This document shows, piece by piece, positions 34,374 through 45,534 of a stretch of 64,000 nucleotides of DNA; the first letter of the stretch is position 1, and the number at the start of each line of letters is the position of its first letter. The notes below the pieces were generated by a model. It was not told where the DNA came from. It saw only the letters and a list, made by a program, of their open reading frames with translations, and ran no database searches. Origin of the DNA: Branchiostoma floridae (Eukaryota; Chordata; Leptocardii; Amphioxiformes; Branchiostomatidae); the NCBI RefSeq assembly GCF_000003815.2, contig NC_049987.1, forward strand, positions 23,420,793-23,484,792, written 5' to 3'. The translations under genes and the position numbers were made by a program.

Positions 34374-37300
34374 TTAGGTCACATTTCGAAAAAAGGGGCC
34401 CGGCCGGGCAGCTTTCGTGAGCAAAAAGAATGATATAAAAGACATCAAAATACACAAAATGTCAAAATAAGATTCAAGGGCATAATTTTTTTTTCTAGGT
34501 ATACAATTTGATTTTTCGTTTCTTAAAACATCCCGGTCGGGTCCCGGTTTGGAAATGTGACCTAAGCCTTTCCGGTGGTAACAAAATGTTTATACGACAC
34601 AGTGTACATACCGACGCAGGTTGCATGGACCGACGGGACGAACCGCCATTGGCTCCCGTCAAACAGCTTCCACACCGGCCTAGTCTGGTCCGGTGTCATG
34701 GCACAGTCGCCGACGTAGGCGAAGCCATCGTCTTGTCCGATGGTGGGCCCCACCATCCACTGATTGTAGTCATCGAAGAAGAAGAGAAAGTCTCGGCTGT
34801 CCGTGTCGCTAACGTAGACAGGCCTGCCGCCGCTGGTCTGGTTTGTCCTGGTGTAGGTTGTCATGCGGGAAGGTTGGTAGGTGGTGTCACCGTGCAGACG
34901 GACCCTCGTGCAGTCTTTAGTGCTGCTTACTGGCATGGGAACTACAGCACCAGCTGGGGCGTCACCTGCAATAAACAAGGAAGAAAATATATCATACCTA
35001 ATAGAGCATTCAAAGTTAGCTGATACGCGAGGTTACAAAAGGTGGTCAAATAACAGGGCAAAGAGGATTGAAAAATTAAATGTAGGGAATGCGACGCTTT
35101 ATGTGATCGCCAAATATTGTGTTAGTCCTACGAACCAGAGCAGGTGATCTTCACATCCGGGTTCTCTCTCCACTGTCCATTGTCCCGCAGAAAGAATTCG
35201 AAGGTCCCTTTGATCTCGTCAGCGTAGAGGTGGGAGTCCTTGACGTAGACACCCCGCCTCCCAAAATCCGGCCCCACCCGCCACTCCAGGTAGCTGCCAC
35301 CCTTGTAATACAGGAAGTCGCAGGTGGCGTTGCTGTAGTACACGGGGCGGCCCTCGCGGGTGTTTCCCGTCATGATGTAGGACGTCATCCTGGCGACCTG
35401 AACGGTGGTGGAGCCGTATAGGACAACCGTTGGACAGCCTGACAGAGAGTGAGAGACAAATATAGAGATACAGATTTGTGAATGGAAGCGAAACTGGTGC
35501 TAACACAGATTGATAATTGATTAATTTTTACTACTAATAATGTTGCAGAATACACCATCCCAAATAGCACAAATAACAACTGACACCCAATTTACCTGTC
35601 GTCTTACTCGACTCGTGAAGACGCTGCTCTGAGGTTTGAACGGTTCGGCTTCCTTCCTTGTCCAGGTTGCGCTTCAAGGTGTCAACAGTGGTGGACATGT
35701 CGTCTTGGTCGCGCTTCAAGGCGTCAACAGTGGTGGACATGTCGTCTTGGTCGCGCTTCAAGGCGTCAACAGTGGTGGACATGTCGTCTTGGTCGCGCTT
35801 CAGGGCGTTATCAGTGGTGGACAGTTGGCGTCTTGCGTCTTGGTCGCGCTTCAAGGCGTCAACAGTGGTGGATATGTCGTCTTGGTCGCGCTTCAAGGCG
35901 TCAACAATGGTTGACAGTTGGCGCATGTCGTCTTGGTCGCGCTTCAAGGCGTTAACAGTGGTGGACATGTCGTCTTGGTCGCCCTTCAAGGTGTCAACAA
36001 TGGTGGACAGTTGGCGCATGTCGTCTTGGTCGCGCTTCAAGGCGTCAACAATGGTGAACAGTTGGCGCACGTCGTCTTGGTCGCGCTTCAAGGCGTCAAC
36101 AGCGGTGGACAGTTGAGATATCTCCTAAAGACGAACGTCAGAATACCAAATTTAAGAGAAAATTGAAAACAAGCTAAAAAATGTTTTATCATTACACTGT
36201 CCTAAAAATTAATGTTAGTTTTAAGAAATCGTCTTCAAAACAGGATTGTTCGCAATCCCAGAGTATGTTATTGGAGTTTTTACTTCTTTATTGATGAACG
36301 CCAGAGGGGCGAGTCCCAAAGCAAGCAGCACAGCAATGCCGGCGGCCATACAGCTTCGGTGGGAACGGATGAAGCTGCAGAGAGGACGGCGGCGGCTTGC
36401 TCCACCCGGATAAGTGCGGTCTGTGGAGATAATAACTTTCAGTTTACGTCTACATTGGTACGGATACACGGGTACATACACGTGAACCCTTGCCAACCAC
36501 TCACTTAAGTACAGAAGTCTGCGGCCCAACTGTGGCACTGCAAAATATGCCTTTTACGCGAGGACAATTCCGAGTGGAACAGCCTCTCCGCCCACATTGT
36601 CGACAGCCCCTCACTTGACACATTTAAGAGTAGGTTGCTGCCATCGCACACGTAGTCCAGACACGTAGTGCAGACTACAAACTAGAAAAAGTCCGTAGCG
36701 ACTCAATTAAGCTCTTGTTGATTGTATTATCCAGTGATATACACCCGAATCCTGGGCCTATCCAGCCTACGGGTACCTCTAAGTGCTTAAATATTTTTCA
36801 TACTAATGTTAATAGTTTAATTGCTGGTACCAAGTTAAATGAACTGGCAACGGTCGCTAATCGTTTCCAAATTGAAATTGTTGCTATAACTGAAACGTGG
36901 CTCAGTGGTGCCATTCCATCTGAAGATCTTGTCATTGACGGTTACCAGCTACCATTGCGCCGTGATAGAAATCGACACGGAGGGGGTGTTCTGGTTTACC
37001 TTTCGACCTGGATTCCTTTCAAAAGGCGGGTCGATCTCGAGCCCCAGTTATTTGAATCTATTTGGATTGAACTTGGATTGAAGAGTTAAATCATTCAAAA
37101 TTCTCTTCTCTGTTTACTATCGCCCTCCTGGTCAGGACGCTGCCACAGTTAATGAGTTTATGGATTCCCTCTCAAACTCGGTACAGCTGGCCAGAGTGTC
37201 ACACCCTGACGCAATTGTCATAGTTGGGGATTTTAATGCTAAACACCAGCAGTGGTGGCACCTCGACCAAACTACATCTGTTGGTGCCAAATTATTTCAG

Positions 37301-40300
37301 TCTACGCAGCTTCTAAATCTTACCCAAATAATCAACGAGCCAACCTGTGACTTATCTCAGAATCCCTCTCTTATTGATTTGATATTTACTGACGCATTTA
37401 ATTACGTAGATAAGACATCAATATTGGCACCTTTATCAGGGTGCCACCATAGCCCTACAATCTGTTCTATGTTATTCTCTGTGTATTTTCCCAAACCTTA
37501 TTCACGTATCGTTTGGGACTACAGGAACATTAACTTTGATAAGCTATCCGAATACTGCACGCATCCTACATGGTGCGACATTTTCTTGTGTTCATCTGTT
37601 GACAAATCTGCGGTAAAACTAAGCAAACTCATTCTTGAGGCAAAAGACCTGTGTGTTCCAATCAAATCCATATTAGTTAGACCCAAGGACAAACCTTGGA
37701 TAACTCGTGATATACGTACGCTAATGAGATTGCGTGACAAACTCCACAAATTCCTATTTTTAAAAAGGGGGACCCCCAGGACAAATGCAACTATCGCCCG
37801 GTTTCTTTGTTGTCTTCCTTGTCGAAGGTCCTTGAGAAAATAGTTTACAAACATTTGTACAACCACCTTACACAGAACAGCCTTCTTTATCGATTACAAT
37901 CAGGTTTTATACGTGGTGATTCCACTGTACGGCAATTGGTATACTTTACTCATGTAATTCTTGAAGCATTGGACTCGGGGAGGGAGGTTCGTTCTGTTTT
38001 CTTGGAGTTCTCAAAGGCCTTCGACAAAGTATGGCATATAGGCCTAGTCTATAAGTTACAAAAAAATGGTATCGAAGGCCCCCTTATAAATTGGTTATTA
38101 TGTTACCTCCAAAATCGATTTCAACGTGTTGTTATCGACGGCCAGTCGTCTAACTGGTGCGGCATTTCTGCCGGCGTCCCCCAGGGTTTTGTTCTGGGCC
38201 CTTTACTTTTTTTAGTTTACATTAACGATATTGTTGAAGGACTTGCCTCCCAGCCTATGCTATTTGCTGATGATAGCTCTCTGCTCCAAGTTATTGATAA
38301 CCCAATTAACGACGCACTTTCGCTTAATTCAGATTTGGAAAAGATTCATTTATGGTCCACCAATTGGCTAATGGAACTAAACCCTGCTAAAACTGAAGAA
38401 ATGTGCTTTACCTCCAAAAGACTTTATCCGGTCCATCCCCCTCTTTTTCTTAATAAAACCATGATTAAGTCAGTTTCTAGTCACAAGCATATTGGGGTTA
38501 TTTTTAGCTCCAATATGTCTTGGCATCAACACATTGAAAGCATTGTCACCAAAGCCTCTAAAAGTGTCCAATTATTTAGTGTTTTAAAATTCAAATTATC
38601 CCGTCAGGTTCTAGAAAAGATATACAAGTCCTTTATACGTTCTTTGTTAGAATATGCTGACATTGTTTGGCACGGGTGCACAATTGAGAAATCAAATCTC
38701 GTCGAAAGAATTCAGTATCACTGTTCCCTCATTGTAACCGGTGCAATAAAAGGGTCATCATATTCTGCCACTCGTAAAGAACTCGGCTGGGAGTCATTGT
38801 CCGACAGGCGTCATATTCACCGCCTATTACTATTTCACAATGTTGTTAACGGACTGACTCGTGAATACCTTACCACTTTACTTCCTTATGCAATTACGGT
38901 GATATGTAATTATGATTTGAGAAACAGCAGAAACTTGAGACCTATTAAATTTTCGACTGACCGCTTTGGAAAGTCCTTTACTCCATATTCCATCACTGCT
39001 TGGAACAACTTGGACTTAACTCTTCGTACACTCGATTTCTCGAAATTTCGAGAACATCTTTTTAAAACGATACGCCCTCCCAAATTCAGCCATTTTAGCT
39101 TCGGGTCTCGACACTCTTGCATCCTCATTTCACGACTTCGTATGGGCACCTGCAGCTTGAATTATAGTCTTTTCACGCGGGGTCTTGTGTCAAGCCCAGC
39201 CTGCAGCTGCGGGTGTCCATACGAAACGATTTCACACTACCTTTTGCACTGCCCTACCTATAATTACCAGCGCTCAGTTCTCATCGGCAAACTCTCTGGG
39301 TTACTTGTACATATACTTGATTTCCACAGTCTTGCAAATAATGCCAAAGAAATGTTGATCTTACAAGGTAGTTCTTTCTGCTCCTTCAATGTCAATTGCA
39401 GAATTATAGAAGCAACACATGTGTCCATTTCAACAACAAATCGTTTTTAGATTCAAGTAGGATTCCTTGTTTTAGTTTTCTACTCCAGTAAGGGAGATCG
39501 ACTCACGTACACTGTTCATACATATGTAATTATCTATTTATTATTGTCCTGTATAATTTATTATTTTCAATTCTTGTATAAGTGGCGGCGTTAATATAAG
39601 TTGAATGTAACTTGAGTCCGCCGTCACTTTGTCCTCGTCCGTTTATTTGTATTTTTACACGTATTTCAATAAAGAAAAAAAAATAAATTAAGCAAGAAGT
39701 AAATGAATTCATGAATAAAGAAATAGTTGAGGCCTTGGAAAATTTATGTTTCCTATTACAGTCCAGAAATGTAATGTCGGTTGGCAAAATTCTCTTTTTT
39801 TCAGAGGGAGGTTGCACCATGCGGTGGCATAACACATACTCATTAGTAGTTCTGGTATAAAGTATTGCGTCAGAGTACTTGAATGGGCCGTTGTTGTTCT
39901 GTGCACAACAGCGAGGTGGAAACAGTGATGAATAGTAGAGAAATAAATCAGTATTAATACTGTGTATAAGTCGGATTGCGATGTTTCTTCGGTTAGCGAG
40001 AATTTGCGCCTTGATACTGTTACAGGGTACTGCTTGTGCGTCGGTTGCAGTTCCATGACCTCCGAAGGGAGTCAGATTTTCTTATGAAAGAACAAGCCGA
40101 CAAATCTATTCTCATTTTCAGATAAGGAAAAGTTTCAGGTAACCAAAAAGGAAAGTGTACATTCGCACGAAATCTGACGAGCCGGCTATCAAGAATGACC
40201 TTGAGGACTTTGCAACAAACTTTAACCTGAGAACAAAAGACATGTCAGTGACACAGAAATGGAATGACTTCAAAGGAAAAATGAAGCACACAATGAACAA

Positions 40301-42635
40301 GCACATTCCTAGTAAAATGACATCAAGCAGATACAACCTGCCTTGGTTTAACAGAAACTTAAGAAGACACTGTCATCTTTTGGAAACCCCTGCACCCCTC
40401 CTATGGAACATGTAGACATTTCTACGTATGGTGAAGAAAAAATGTTGCAAGGCCTTAATCCGTCCAAAGCATCCGGGCCCGACCAAATACCTCCTTGGTT
40501 CCTCAAAATGACAGCCAGTGAAATCGCACCTGTTTTGACTAACATTTTCCAACATACGCTTGACACAGGAGAAATCCCTCAAGACTGGAGAGATGCAAAC
40601 ATATGCGCCATTTTCAAAAAGGGAGATAGAGCGGATCCCAGTAACTACAGACCTGTTTCACTTACCTGTATTTCCTGTAAACTACTCGAACACATTATTC
40701 ATAGCCATATCATGAAACACTTGGAAGGCCACAACATACTAACGGACTACCAGCATGGTTTCAGAGCAAAGCGATCAACAGAAACACAGCTTATTTTAAC
40801 AGTTCACGATATAGCTGGGGCACTGAACAATAAAAGACAGGTGGACCTAGCAATACTTGATTTCACTAAAGCCTTCGACAAAGTCCCACATAGCAGACTC
40901 ATAACAAAACTGGAGTACTATGGAATTCAAGGTTCTACATTAAACTGGTTAAAGGCTTTCCTGACGAACAGAGAGCAAACGGTAGTGGTAGAAGGGAAGG
41001 CCTCAGCTCCAGTTAAAGTTGCATCGGGAGTTCCGCAAGGGACTATTCTGGGGCCATTGCTCTTCCTCTTGTACATAAACGACTTGCCAGACCAGGTCGA
41101 TTCAAGTGTGAGGTTATTCGCCGATGATTGTCTGCTATATATAGAGGTATCAGCAAAGAATGACTCACAACTTCTTCAGAAAGATCTGAACACCCTGGAA
41201 GAATGGCAAAGGAAATGGCTTATGCAGTTCAATCCTGATAAGTGCTATATCATGCACATAACGAACAAACGCACACCAAATGTGTCCCCTTACCAGTTTT
41301 GTGGTCAGACATTAGCAACCACAAAAAGCCACCCATACCTAGGTGTTACGTTAACAACTGGGCTGAAGTGGGGTGCCCTTGTTAACAAAATAACAACCAA
41401 GGCCAAACAGACATTGGGTGTGATCAAACGTAACTTGTGGGCATGCCCATCCAGGGTAAAATCACTTGCATACACGTCTCTGGTAAGACCTAACCTTGAA
41501 TATGCCGCAACAGTATGGGATCCGTATACAAAGAAAGACAAAGATAAACTTGAAAGGGTACAGAACCAAGCTGCCCGATTCTGTACAAACAACTACAACA
41601 GGGATGCTAGTGTTGAAAAATGAAAACAGATTTACAGTGGACATCACTTGAAGACAGAAGGAAAATGTCCAGACTTTCAATGATGTTCAGAATGACCAAT
41701 AAGCTGGTGGACGTACCGACTGATAAGTATCTAATACCAGCTCAAAAAAGAACAAGAAACAGCCATGACTTCAAGTACCAGAGTTTCCAAGCTAGGATTG
41801 ATGTGTTCAAAAATTCGTATTTTCCCAGAACTATCGTAGATTGGAATTTGTTATCACCAAGTACAGTAGGGGCATCTTCTCTGGATAGTTTTAAAGAACG
41901 CTTGCAGATAGATGTGCAAAAGTTAGGTGTGACGGATCGTTCAGTGTAATATAACCAGCTGCTGCCGCACCACGTGCCTGCGAAGCTGGTGTGTTACGCC
42001 GAATGGCGGTTATACCGGCTATATAGATACAGATACAGATACAGATATTTTGTAGGTTTTACCCTGAACGTCAGCATATCGAATTCTCGAAACTGCTTCT
42101 GCAGCTCTATAAATTTTGTGGTGCCGAGCCTCCTCACTTTGGGGTCCATAACGATGTAAATCATGATAGGCAAAAACCGTGTTCTGCTATACTATAAAAG
42201 ATTGGGGGTGGGGGCGTGGGGTCCCCGCTATGACTCTTAACCTATGCCAATTGCCTTTAAGCTCAATAGGTTCGTTATATAATGTAGTCAGCTTTAGTTG
42301 GTATTTGAAAAGAGCAAGCATTGAAACTTCTGTATGAAAAAAAATATAGTAATTTTACAAATAACATTGAATGGCTATTTTGTACTGAAAATGGCAAGTA
42401 ACAAGTAACAAAAATGTCGGCTACCTGCATACGTGTCCGTTGGGTAATGGTTCACCTCCTCGGCTTCTACGTACGTGTGTGAAGACGCTTCTTCGTCTTC
42501 AGCCTCGTTGCCATGGCGGACACGCCCACGGGAACCACCCTGACGGACAGGAAGGGGTTGGGGCGGTGGCCCGCTGGTTTGGCCGCTGTCAGGGCGCGAG
42601 AAAGGGGACCGGACTGGCTCTGCTTGCTCGTACAT
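34374..42635 (-). CDS. Type II membrane protein: long coiled coil plus two GRPVY modules (copy E)
   Basis: Predicted minus-strand exons: 42635-42425, 36420-36284, 36124-35596, 35438-35136 (or to the TAG at 35128), 34965-34612 and 34411-34374. Phases agree and give 523 residues. Architecture and junctions match copy D. The cytosolic exon, anchor (MAAGIAVLLALGLAPLAFI) and both GRPVY modules are intact. The coiled-coil exon is 529 bp against 292 bp in D: nine LK(R/G)DQD repeats of 14 or 17 residues plus the terminal LKRNLDKE. Intron 1 is about 5.9 kb because two LINEs inserted there (36713-39685 and 40125-42041). Leucine/methionine spacing of seven in the 14-residue unit supports a heptad coiled coil, so oligomerisation is likely. 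Binding partner unknown. Confidence 0.75.
35128..35438 (-). CDS. First GRPVY module exon of copy E with in-frame TAG
   Basis: Same features as the exon at 28132-28436: phase-1 acceptor, GRPVYYSNATCDFLYYKGG, SDVKITCSGS-like end and TAG at 35130-35128, with GTTCGT overlapping the end. Conservation of this unusual junction in both copies argues that it matters or is tolerated in both. Confidence 0.65.
36713..39685 (+). mobile_element. LINE retrotransposon (internally deleted, frameshifted)
   Basis: Flanked by an 8-bp target duplication AATTAAGC (36705-36712 and 39686-39693). The 5' part encodes HPNPGPIQ and an AP-endonuclease-like domain (FHTNVNSL, ITETWLSG, then after a frame break IVIVGDFNAKH and INEPT). 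An internal deletion joins the endonuclease linker to IFKKGDPQDKCNYRPVSLL. The RT frame (37807-39450) has FSKAFDKVWH, GVPQGFVLGPLLFLVYINDI and FADDSSL, and ends with a Cys-rich C-terminal motif (CSCGCPYETISHYLLHC). An AATAAA/A-rich tail closes the element. CR1/Jockey-like lineage is likely. The matching site near 29520 in unit 1 is empty. Confidence 0.9.
40125..42041 (+). mobile_element. LINE retrotransposon, 5'-truncated, frameshifted
   Basis: Frames 40155-40415, 40403-41623 and 41620-41949 are successive pieces of one ORF2. They include a pre-RT linker, LNPSKASGPDQIPPWFLK, FKKGDRADPSNYRPVSL, LDFTKAFDKVPHSRL, GVPQGTILGPLLFLLYINDL and FADDCLLY. A frameshift near 41623 is followed by the C-terminal MKTDLQWTSLEDRRKMSRL and FPRTIVDWNLL. 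The 3' end is an (ACAGAT)n tail. The endonuclease is absent. It interrupts CAGATATTTT-type sequence that is continuous at about 30270-30285 in unit 1. Confidence 0.88.
42425..42635 (-). CDS. First coding exon of copy E
   Basis: 211 bp encoding the Pro-rich, charged cytosolic N-terminus (MYEQAEPVRSPFSRPDSGQT...), ending GCA G|GTAGCC in phase 1. The nearest in-phase downstream exon is at 36420, across the LINE-bearing intron. Confidence 0.7.
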
Positions 42636-42892
42636 GACCGTACTGTGCAGACAATAGGCGAACAGTGTAGCAGCCAACGCCAAGGTGCATGAATATGGAC
42701 AACTATGCCGGGATTAGTCTGAAGAAGTAAGGATATATCTGCCCATATTTGGAGGTAAGACGTGGTATGACGTGTTGCGAACGGTAGTTTGTATTCCTAC
42801 ATGGAGCAGACCAATTTTCTGGAGACAGACGTGAAGGTGGGAGGTGTAAAGACAATACATATTCTACAAGGTACCATTTTACAATGTAACTC

Positions 42893-43147
42893 TTAAGGTG
42901 CACTCTCAATGCACTTGCGTCAAGCTTGTGTCACTGCGGAGTTCGTTCACTGCGTCATTGTTTAGTTATTTTCTCCGATTTTTATAATTTACATATTACG
43001 TAATACGTAAAAGGATAACTTAGATGACGACAAAATACACAAAAAGTAAGACAATTCTTTCTTCATCTCTGAAACTTCATCTCTGAGTATCTTTCGAACC
43101 CCGCAGTGACGCAAGCGTGACGCAAGTGCAGTGATAGTACACCTTTA
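42893..43147. mobile_element. MITE with ~50-bp terminal inverted repeats
   Basis: The left end TTAAGGTGCACTCTCAATGC and the right end (reverse complement TAAAGGTGTACTATCACTGC) continue in parallel through ACTTGCGTCA...GCTTG and CACTGCGG. It is about 255 bp, non-coding, with TTAA/TTTA at the borders. A TTAA-targeting source is possible but unproven. Confidence 0.7.
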
Positions 43148-43149
43148 GG

Positions 43150-44400
43150 GTTGTTCCCCTTTTGTACTTGTGCTGTGGTATACGAAAAAAGCTCTCTCCC
43201 TTTTGTGGCACAATCCTATTGAACTCACTACAGTCACATGTCAGAGCATCAGTGTCAATTGCTACTTTTAAAACAATCTATATATACAAGGGAATACTAC
43301 ATTTTTAAAACTTTTTTCTATTGTGTAATTTTTGTCGCATTTCATATTGCAAAGTTCATTCTCATCACCATCTATTTATGTTTTCAAGTCACATTATGCT
43401 AACGTTACATCCTTAATTTAAGATCTTGTGTTATTCGTAAGTTACTTTCATTTTGCACTAGTTAGAAATTTGCGTTAAAGGGTTGTTATTTTCTGTAACG
43501 TTACTTTGCTTTGTTTTGTGTTGATCATTATAAGTTTATTTGCATGTTCTTGCCCGAGGGCTAATTGCAACATGGGACATACAGAATGTATATCAAACAT
43601 ACATAAAATAAAAGACTTTGGTATAGATAGCAATGGTAAGAAGTGAAAACAAGTGACTATTATAGCAATAATATGGACTGCTGAGAGCTACAATTTAAGC
43701 ATTTGTGGTTTGACTTCTTTTCAGGAAGCAGTGGAAGACAAAGTGTCCCACGTTTTTTATGATGAGTGGGTGATGTAACGTTAACAGGGTTAACACCGGT
43801 ACTGATTTTTCGGCGGCAGTTAGCACTTGATGCAAGGATGCGGTGAAAGTTTGCACCCCCTAGCTGCTTGCTCTGAAACCACAGGTGTGCTTTTGGTATA
43901 TCAAGGAGGATAACCGAAGACAAAAATGTACACAGATAAAAGCAAATTATGAATTTATTTTACAATTTCTGAGGAAATGTTACAATTAACTCAATTGTTT
44001 TCCACAATAGAACCTTGATTAATACATATCATGTAGACATAATTTGAATAATTAATGCAATTGGTATTTAAGTTGCAATCTAAGTGGAAAATGATATTAT
44101 ATTCAGTATGCGGATAGCTTAGAGATGTTCATAATTCCGCAATGAACTGCAAATTAGAACTTTATTTGGCCAATTAATGAGAAAAAAAATCTATAATTCT
44201 ATAGTCTTTCATAAGAAGACCTTAATACATGTAACAGATACTCGATAACCAAATATGGCCATGATTTGCCTAATTAATGAAATTGATAATCATCTTGCCA
44301 TCTAGTGGGTGCTGACAGGAAATTTATACTTGTTACACGTTAGTTTAAGGTGTGCATATCCAGATATAGATTATGTGAAAGTGGGAGTCATTTGCATTAT
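43150..44400. other. Intergenic with repeat remnants
   Basis: Contains fragments of the GGGCCCCCT-core repeat family (GCAAATTA...TAATTAATGA stretches). No gene is supported. Confidence 0.45.
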
Positions 44401-44640
44401 ACAACACTGTTATACAGATAAAACAAATCCAATCTAAACAATACTTACGTATTACACATCACAAATCTAAAATCATCCGCCTTTTCCTATCATGATGATT
44501 GTACCCAAAAACTGTATGACATTAGTATCCAAAGTCTTAACATCAGTGGGCAGGTCATTAAAAAGCTTCGGAACTCTGTATACAAAATTTTTTTCTCTTC
44601 TTAATTTTTGGTTAACACATCCAAAAATTATATATTTACC
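44400..44640 (-). mobile_element. LINE 3' fragment
   Basis: Third copy of the sequence at 25560-25830, with GTACCCAAAAACTGTATGAC and GTGGGCAGGTCATT as landmarks. Confidence 0.5.
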
Positions 44641-44747
44641 ATTCTACTAAGTATGTATGGAGTTCATCCATCGTTTAAGGTTTGAAATCCATGTAATAAG
44701 ACACGCTAGGTAGATTGTCGACGTATGGGGTAAACATTTTCATCAAG

Positions 44748-45042
44748 CTAAGGGCACAACCTGCCGTACGTGCATTTTGTCCGTACGGTTTTTGAGGAGG
44801 CCACGTCCGCCACGTCTTTCTGAAAACATGGGGAACGACTGATAAGAGCAGGGAGGGAGTACGTCAACGCACACAAAGTTTTGCATACACGTAAAGTTAT
44901 ACGGCGTGCCTGTGTGCCCCAAAATCCGTCGGATTCCCTACGAGTACGGATGCGGTACTTACCACTTACGGATCCCAAAGATTGTCCACGTTTTGGCACG
45001 AAGACAGCACGTATTTGCAAGTAGGGCGGGTTGTGCCCTTAG
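44748..45042. mobile_element. MITE with CTAAGGGCACAACC termini
   Basis: The left end is CTAAGGGCACAACCTGCCGT. The right end is the reverse complement of CTAAGGGCACAACCCGCCCT. The 295-bp body contains CCGTACG-like palindromes and no coding sequence. Related flanking sequence at about 57840-57880 runs through without the element, so the insertion site can be seen empty. Confidence 0.75.
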
Positions 45043-45534
45043 CTTAAGATACGCCAAACGTCAGGACACTGTCGAAAGGCATTGGATGCTACCTGAAACT
45101 TCTGACTGTTTCTAAAATCAGATCCAGCGGCATGAGTATCTGCTATTCTATTTTGCGCATGTTATTACCTGGATGTCTAACCTTCATCCACGTGTTTTAA
45201 CTCTATTTCACATAATGGTATTTAGCGTACCTGAACTGGTACAAATTAACTGGTGTCCCTTGGTGTCCTTGTGACTAGAAATAACTTTAAGTACTTTCAC
45301 TTAGTTTGTCTCTTTACCAGTAGCCAGCCGACATCAGAATGCGTTCCAGTGATCTATATATCATACCATGGCGAGCCTTGCAGGCTCAGTTTTGCAATAC
45401 CTGATGAAGAAAAAAGATATGCCATATTGTCCTATTGCTGTAAGCCAGATTTTATATATATACTGGTCAGTTTTACTGTATGGCCGACGCCCGGAAAGCC
45501 CCTGTACAGCAGCGGTGAGAGTTCCGCCTGTCGT

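Larger units (their letters stand above)
22970..42860. repeat. Tandem segmental duplication carrying the coiled-coil genes
   Basis: A ~7-kb unit occurs as unit 1 (about 23.0-29.95 kb) and unit 2 (about 29.95-36.6 kb). A further copy of the 5' portion runs from about 39.7 to 42.86 kb and is split by two LINEs. Landmarks repeat in order: TCAGTATTAATA...GATGTTTCTTCGGTT, the first coding exon, AGTTACTGGGGGCGTTCCTT, the LINE tail with (GAT)n, and the 3' gene exons. Units are colinear over kilobases with scattered substitutions and small indels. Confidence 0.88.

Noticed and set aside
35636-36166. Plus-strand repetitive frames opposite the coiled coil (also 28634-28921 and 54941-55360)
   Set aside because: Open only because the 42/51-bp repeat is free of stops on both strands. 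The minus strand fits the splice phases and a heptad pattern.
44906-45115. Small frames at 44748-45115
   Set aside because: They lie within or across a MITE.
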